A stretch of DNA of 53,391 nucleotides from a virus, in the IMG/VR virus record IMGVR_UViG_3300047409_000788, positions 1 through 53,391 of that record; one strand, written 5' to 3'. Below, one piece after another: positions 49,297-53,391 of this stretch. How positions within the stretch are numbered: position 1 is the stretch's first letter; the number at the start of each line of letters is the position of its first letter. A program made the translations under genes and the position numbers. Below the pieces are notes generated by a model. It saw only the letters and a program-made list of their open reading frames with translations, was not told where the DNA came from and searched no databases.

Positions 49297-50433
49297 ATGG
49301 CGGTCTACCATGTCGATGCCAGTTACATTTCGAAAGGCAAAAGTGAGGGCGGAGCCAGTCGGTTTTCTGCCTACTTGGAACGGCGAGACCCCGAACACGC
49401 AACCCAGCATGCGCGGTACTTAGCACGGGATGGGAAAGGGCAGGAGGACTTGGTGGCAAGTGCATCGGCGTATCTTCCCCAATGGGCCAAAAATGGAGAG
49501 GGGTTTTGGTTGGCCGCAGATCGGTATGAACGCCAAAATGGCGTGGTCGCGCGTGTGTATCAATTTACCTTGCCACGGGAATTGTCAGCGGAGGGACAGC
49601 GCGCCTTGGCAGATGATTTACGAGCGGTGTTTTTTGAGGGCTACCCCCAGACGTGGGCTATTCACAATCCCCCGGCGCAGGATGGGTCAGGCGAGAACGC
49701 CCACTTGCACATCATGTTTTCGACACGAAGGGAGGAGGAAACACGGACAGGTGGCCCAAAGGTATGGTTTAGTCGCGCGGCGAATGCAGGACAGGATGCG
49801 AGGAGTGGAGGTGTCAGAAAAGATGGATGGTGGGATCAAAAGGCCGCCCTGCAGGGCGTGCGATATGAAACGGCCATTCTCATCAATGCGGCCCTAGAGA
49901 GGGAGGGGATAGCGAAAGCGGTGTCGCATGATCGGTTGCGAGGGCAAGGACACCAACGACAAGGAGTGCACTACCTTCAGTTTGGCAAGGCTGAGCAGCG
50001 GTCGAGGCTGCTTGCCAAGCAAGAAGCCTTGCATACGAACGGCACCCATAAGCAAGAAGAAGCGGCTGCGCGGCAGGCATGGGAAGACCAGAAAAGAAAG
50101 GAGGGGCTGAGTATATTGAGTCGAGAGCATCTCGTGGCATCATCCCGTGCCCGGTACTGGGCGCATCATCCTGACCCTAGGAGGATACGTCCACAGGAAT
50201 GGGAAGCGCGGCGCATCGACCTTACCGACGCCTTCGCCCAGACGCAGACGCGCCTCCACACCCTCGACGCCCAGGCGCGACTCCTGACGCGGATGGTGGG
50301 CCAGGCGCCGGCGCCTGGGGGCACGCCGGCCGCACGGCCGGCGCACGCCGTCGAGGAGGAGGAGACCCAGGGCATCCAGCGGGGCCGCCCCCGGCTCCAC
50401 ATCTTTGACGAGGAGGTCGGCTATGGCCGATAG
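49297..50433 (+). CDS. mobA: MobA/MobL-family relaxase
   Basis: 378 residues. HVDASYISKGKSEGGASRFS is the family start, with the probable catalytic tyrosine in this N-terminal segment (Tyr10 or Tyr4). YQFTLPRELSAEGQRALADD follows. The metal-binding histidines are in ENAHLHIMFSTR (His136, His138) with His123 upstream. It nicks oriT and leads the transferred strand (MOBQ type). The C-terminal ~130 residues are basic and less conserved. Its stop overlaps the coupling protein start by 11 bases. Confidence 0.9.
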   Translation: MAVYHVDASYISKGKSEGGASRFSAYLERRDPEHATQHARYLARDGKGQEDLVASASAYLPQWAKNGEGFWLAADRYERQNGVVARVYQFTLPRELSAEGQRALADDLRAVFFEGYPQTWAIHNPPAQDGSGENAHLHIMFSTRREEETRTGGPKVWFSRAANAGQDARSGGVRKDGWWDQKAALQGVRYETAILINAALEREGIAKAVSHDRLRGQGHQRQGVHYLQFGKAEQRSRLLAKQEALHTNGTHKQEEAAARQAWEDQKRKEGLSILSREHLVASSRARYWAHHPDPRRIRPQEWEARRIDLTDAFAQTQTRLHTLDAQARLLTRMVGQAPAPGGTPAARPAHAVEEEETQGIQRGRPRLHIFDEEVGYGR

Positions 50434-53233
50434 CTGGGGCGCTAAGGGCATCGCCGTGGGGGCCGGGCTGCTCTGCGGCCTCAGTCTCGCCACGGAACTC
50501 TTCGCCTATCACGCGCGCCTGTCCCCCGTCCTGGGGCCGCCGCTGTGGCGCCAGAGTCTCCTGGCGTTCTACCCCCCGTGGGCGGTCCTGGGGTGGGCGT
50601 GGCAGTGGGCCGGCCGGGTGCCGGCGGCGTTTCAGTGGCCCCTGGTGGCCGGGGTGGTGCTCGCCGGGGTGACGATCGCGAAGACCTGGCCACGGGCGCG
50701 GAGCACGACCCAGCCGCAGGCGCACTGGGCAAGTTGGGTCGAACTGAAAAAGGCCGAGCTGCTTGGGCGCACAGGCGTGGTGCTCGGCACGAGCGGGAGA
50801 GCCCTCCTCCAGTATGGGGGCGTGGGGCACATCCTCGTGGTGGCGGGGACGCAATGCCACGCCCCAGGGGCAAAGATTCTCATGGGGGATGGAGCCCTCA
50901 AATGCGTTGAAACGATTACGGTAGGTGACAAGGTAATGGGGCCTGACTCATTGCCGCGCACAGTGCAGGCGCTGTTCCACGGGGATGGGGAGATGGTAAG
51001 GATTCTTCCCAAGAAGGGCGAGCCTTTTACCGTGAGTCTTGACCATATCCTCGTTCTTAAGCGCACAAACAAGATACGCTATGCCCATAACCCCGTCTAT
51101 CCCCGCGCAAGCAAGGAAGGAGAAATTGTCGAAATATCGGTGCGGGATTGGCTTGCATCAAGCAAGAAATTCAAGCACCTCTATAAGCTATTTCGGGTAG
51201 GCGTTGAGTTTCCTATGCAGGAGCCTCTCCCTATCGACCCCTATTTACTTGGGGTCATTCTGGGCGACGGCACTATACGCCGCTACGGTGTCGTTATCAC
51301 CAATAACAATAAGGGGAGGTTAAAGCGAAAGATTGCAAGCATTCTCGATAAAACAGATTTGCATATCTCTGGTGCATATAATGACCAGCGCAATGGTACG
51401 CACACCTTTGCGATCACCTCCCGAACAGTAGCGAGGCATCCAGGCAATGGAAAAAACAGAATCCTTCGGTGGGGCAGGGAGCATAATAGCCTGACCAAAG
51501 CTCTGAAAGCGCTCGGCCTGGCGGGAGCACGGTCTGGAACAAAATTTATCCCAGGGATATACAAAGTGGCGAGCAAAGAAGCCCGGCTATGGATATTAGC
51601 TGGGCTCATGGACACCGATGGCTCCCTATCTGGTAGCAACCTCAAGTGCCTCGCAAAAAACTACGACTACATTACGAAATCTCAGGCATTGGCCGACGAC
51701 GTCTGTTTTATCGCCAGAAGTCTGGGGTTGGCGGCATACAAAAAGGAGTGTGAGAAAGGATATAAGACCGCATCTAGTGCCTTCCGTGCGACGTACTATC
51801 GCGTGTCTATTTTTGGCAATACCAGCACCATTCCATGCCAAATAGAAAGTAAACAAGTGCGACTAAGGAGGCGCCAATGGGGACACCCCCATCTCTACGA
51901 GAAGACCCAGAAGCTTGAGTATAAGCATTCCCCGCTTGTGACGGGGTTTACGGTAGAGGCGGCTGGAGTAGGTCCATGCTGCGGGGTGACCTGTGACGGG
52001 GATCAGCGCTACCTCATGGGTGATTTTACGGTCACGCATAACAGCGGGAAGACCGTCTCGATTGTGCTGCCAACCTTGCTGGCGGAAGAACCAGGGCAGG
52101 CACGGTCCATGATTGTCCATGACCCGAAGGAAAACCTGTACCCGAAGTCGGCGGGCTATCGGAGTACGCTAGGGAAGGTGGTACGGCTGGCCCCGTTGCA
52201 TCCGGAGACCGACTTTCTCAATCCCTGGGATGCCGTGCGGCTGGGCACCGAGGATGAATTCCGTGATGTGGAACTCATTGCGACTTACCTCACGAACCCG
52301 GAAGGCAAGGCCAGCCGGGATGATGTCACGGAGCATTTTCAGGAACTGGTCAACCAGTTTTTCTGCGGCGTCTTTCTCTATGGGCTGCATACCGGCATCG
52401 CGACCACGGGCGGGGCGTTTAACGACCTCGTGAACGGGACGGCCTGGCGCGACCTCCTCACCGTCATGGAGGCCCATGGGCACCCGGAAGTCCAGCGGGC
52501 GGCCGTGATTGCCTCACGGCCGGGGGACAGGGAGCTCGGCGCCTTACAGACGACGGCGGCCCGGGCCCTCCGCATCTTTAGTGACCCCCGGATTGCCCAC
52601 ATGACGAGCACGAGCAGTTTCAGTCTGGCGGAGTTACGCGAGGCGGAGCAGCCGTGCACCGTCTACCTGAGTGTCCCCTTTGGGGACCAACAACGGTTGC
52701 GCCCCCTCACGCGGCTCCTCTTACGGCAGTTGCTGGACCATTGTACGTCCAGGTTGCATGGCTGGAAGCACCGCATGCTCGCCATGATCGAGGAGTTTCC
52801 GTCGTTGGGGCGCTTTGACCCTATCAGTGACGGACTCAACTTTGCCGCCGAGTTTGGGCTGCAATACTGCTTAATTACCCCGAGCATGGAGGAACTGATT
52901 GACACCTACGGCAATCACCACAACCTGCTGGAGGGCTGTCGCGTGCAGGCGGTTTTTGGCCTCAGCGACGACGCCACGGCCAAACGCTTTAGCGGACGCG
53001 TTGGCACCCGGGAGCGCCGCACCCAACGGATCACAACCCAGCAAGGAGGGAGGCAGAGTCGTACAGAAGACGTGAAGGAGGAGCCCCTGCTGAACGCCAC
53101 CGGCTTTCTCGACCTGGGGGAGCGAGAGGTGGCCGTGTTTGCGGGCCGCTACAAGGTGATTTGTGAACAAAGTCGTTATTACGAGCACAAAGACTGGGCA
53201 CGGCGGGCCTTGCTCCCGCCGCCCAGGCCATGA
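50423..53233 (+). CDS. traG: VirD4/TraG coupling protein interrupted by an intein
   Basis: 936 residues before splicing. Two N-terminal membrane segments (~residues 8-25 and ~35-90), then GVGHILVVAGTQ (~133-144), an intein of 396 residues (145-540), and SGKTVSIVLPTLLA. Joining the flanks gives AGTQSGKT, an intact Walker A. Walker B is in MLAMIEEFPSLGRF. It couples the relaxosome to the type IV secretion channel at the inner membrane. ATG 50423 with GAGGAGG upstream; a longer frame from 50405 is less likely. The mature host protein would be ~540 residues, shorter than VirD4 of Ti plasmids but within the family range. Confidence 0.92.
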   Translation: MADSWGAKGIAVGAGLLCGLSLATELFAYHARLSPVLGPPLWRQSLLAFYPPWAVLGWAWQWAGRVPAAFQWPLVAGVVLAGVTIAKTWPRARSTTQPQAHWASWVELKKAELLGRTGVVLGTSGRALLQYGGVGHILVVAGTQCHAPGAKILMGDGALKCVETITVGDKVMGPDSLPRTVQALFHGDGEMVRILPKKGEPFTVSLDHILVLKRTNKIRYAHNPVYPRASKEGEIVEISVRDWLASSKKFKHLYKLFRVGVEFPMQEPLPIDPYLLGVILGDGTIRRYGVVITNNNKGRLKRKIASILDKTDLHISGAYNDQRNGTHTFAITSRTVARHPGNGKNRILRWGREHNSLTKALKALGLAGARSGTKFIPGIYKVASKEARLWILAGLMDTDGSLSGSNLKCLAKNYDYITKSQALADDVCFIARSLGLAAYKKECEKGYKTASSAFRATYYRVSIFGNTSTIPCQIESKQVRLRRRQWGHPHLYEKTQKLEYKHSPLVTGFTVEAAGVGPCCGVTCDGDQRYLMGDFTVTHNSGKTVSIVLPTLLAEEPGQARSMIVHDPKENLYPKSAGYRSTLGKVVRLAPLHPETDFLNPWDAVRLGTEDEFRDVELIATYLTNPEGKASRDDVTEHFQELVNQFFCGVFLYGLHTGIATTGGAFNDLVNGTAWRDLLTVMEAHGHPEVQRAAVIASRPGDRELGALQTTAARALRIFSDPRIAHMTSTSSFSLAELREAEQPCTVYLSVPFGDQQRLRPLTRLLLRQLLDHCTSRLHGWKHRMLAMIEEFPSLGRFDPISDGLNFAAEFGLQYCLITPSMEELIDTYGNHHNLLEGCRVQAVFGLSDDATAKRFSGRVGTRERRTQRITTQQGGRQSRTEDVKEEPLLNATGFLDLGEREVAVFAGRYKVICEQSRYYEHKDWARRALLPPPRP
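50855..52042 (+). other. Intein with LAGLIDADG endonuclease, in Walker A of the T4CP
   Basis: 1188 bases, 396 residues. The first residue is Cys (CHAPGAKILMGDGALKCVET), matching intein block A; the N3-like block is around PFTVSLDHILVLKR. The endonuclease has YLLGVILGDGT and WILAGLMDTDGS. The end reads YLMGDFTVTHN then Ser, the expected terminal His-Asn and +1 nucleophile. In frame throughout. A nearby DNA motif of the insertion (ACG CAA / AGC GGG AAG) encodes a universal Walker A segment. Confidence 0.93.
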
Positions 53234-53248
53234 CAGGAGGTGGACCCA

Positions 53249-53391
53249 TGTTCGTAGGGAGCGCGTGGGCAGCGGCCTCGGCGATTCCGATTGCCGCCAC
53301 CATCAACATTTTAGTCCTGGCCGTGCAAGCGGCCGGCGGGGGCTTTATCGCCCTGAAATGCCTCTACCTGGGCATCACCTGGCGCCGGGGG
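53249..53391 (+). CDS. Partial membrane protein, start of the next transfer gene
   Basis: 47 codons to the window edge. MFVGSAWAAASAIPIAATIN then a second hydrophobic segment ending LGITWRRG. GGAGG precedes the ATG 15 bases after the coupling protein stop. The position suggests a mating-channel subunit (pilin-like or TrbC-like), but the sequence visible is too short to say. Confidence 0.55.

Noticed and set aside
1-53391. tRNA, rRNA, CRISPR and IS elements
   Set aside because: No cloverleaf, rRNA segment, regular direct-repeat array, transposase or terminal inverted repeats were recognised by reading; a tRNAscan or ISfinder run would settle this.

Overview
The window joins two kinds of mobile DNA. 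From 1 to about 43 kb it carries the head and tail genes of a long-tailed (siphovirus-like) phage. From about 46.6 kb to the right end it carries plasmid-type regulators and a conjugation module: accessory protein, candidate oriT, MobA/MobL relaxase, VirD4/TraG coupling protein and the start of the next transfer gene. No integrase, replication initiator, rRNA, tRNA or CRISPR array was seen. The simplest reading is a conjugative phage-plasmid, or a prophage inside a conjugative element. Signal peptides, lipoboxes and a BamE-like lipoprotein point to a Gram-negative host. Most genes look GC-rich; the homing endonucleases and purM look richer in A+T. The species cannot be named from the sequence.

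Layout. 1-35.7 kb is mostly on the minus strand, so it reads right to left: small head-completion genes (35.7-32.3 kb), small structural proteins, LamG proteins and a repeat protein (32.0-22.5 kb), tail tube (22.4 kb), tail assembly chaperone with a probable +1 frameshift (21.3-20.6 kb), tape measure with a lytic transglycosylase domain (20.2-17.1 kb), a giant tail-tube paralogue (17.0-13.5 kb), two secreted beta-helix proteins, lambda M/L/K/J-like tail-tip genes (10.1-4.0 kb), a third beta-helix protein and purM. Accessory genes lie among them: a sulfotransferase, a plus-strand cassette with an RHH regulator and a lipoprotein (8.0-9.0 kb), and three free-standing homing endonucleases.

36.3-42.2 kb is a plus-strand packaging and head block: small and large terminase, DUF4055-type portal, Mu F-like minor head protein, Lar-like zinc ribbon, scaffold. 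No major capsid gene follows the scaffold or appears elsewhere in the window. The head block and tail block diverge at 35.7-36.3 kb, which suggests an inversion relative to the usual phage order.

43.7-46.4 kb is a minus-strand run of eight small genes; six of their boundaries carry a strong GC-rich hairpin. They share a divergent control region (46.6-46.75 kb) with an XRE repressor; that region holds two good sigma70 promoters and a perfect 13-bp inverted-repeat operator.

The most unusual items are: an intein inserted inside the Walker A motif of the coupling protein; two apparent +1 frameshifts, both at UUU-CG; a tail-tube paralogue interrupted by four copies of a roughly 105-residue module; several exported proteins encoded inside a virion operon; and homing endonuclease genes that each have their own promoter and a 5' hairpin.
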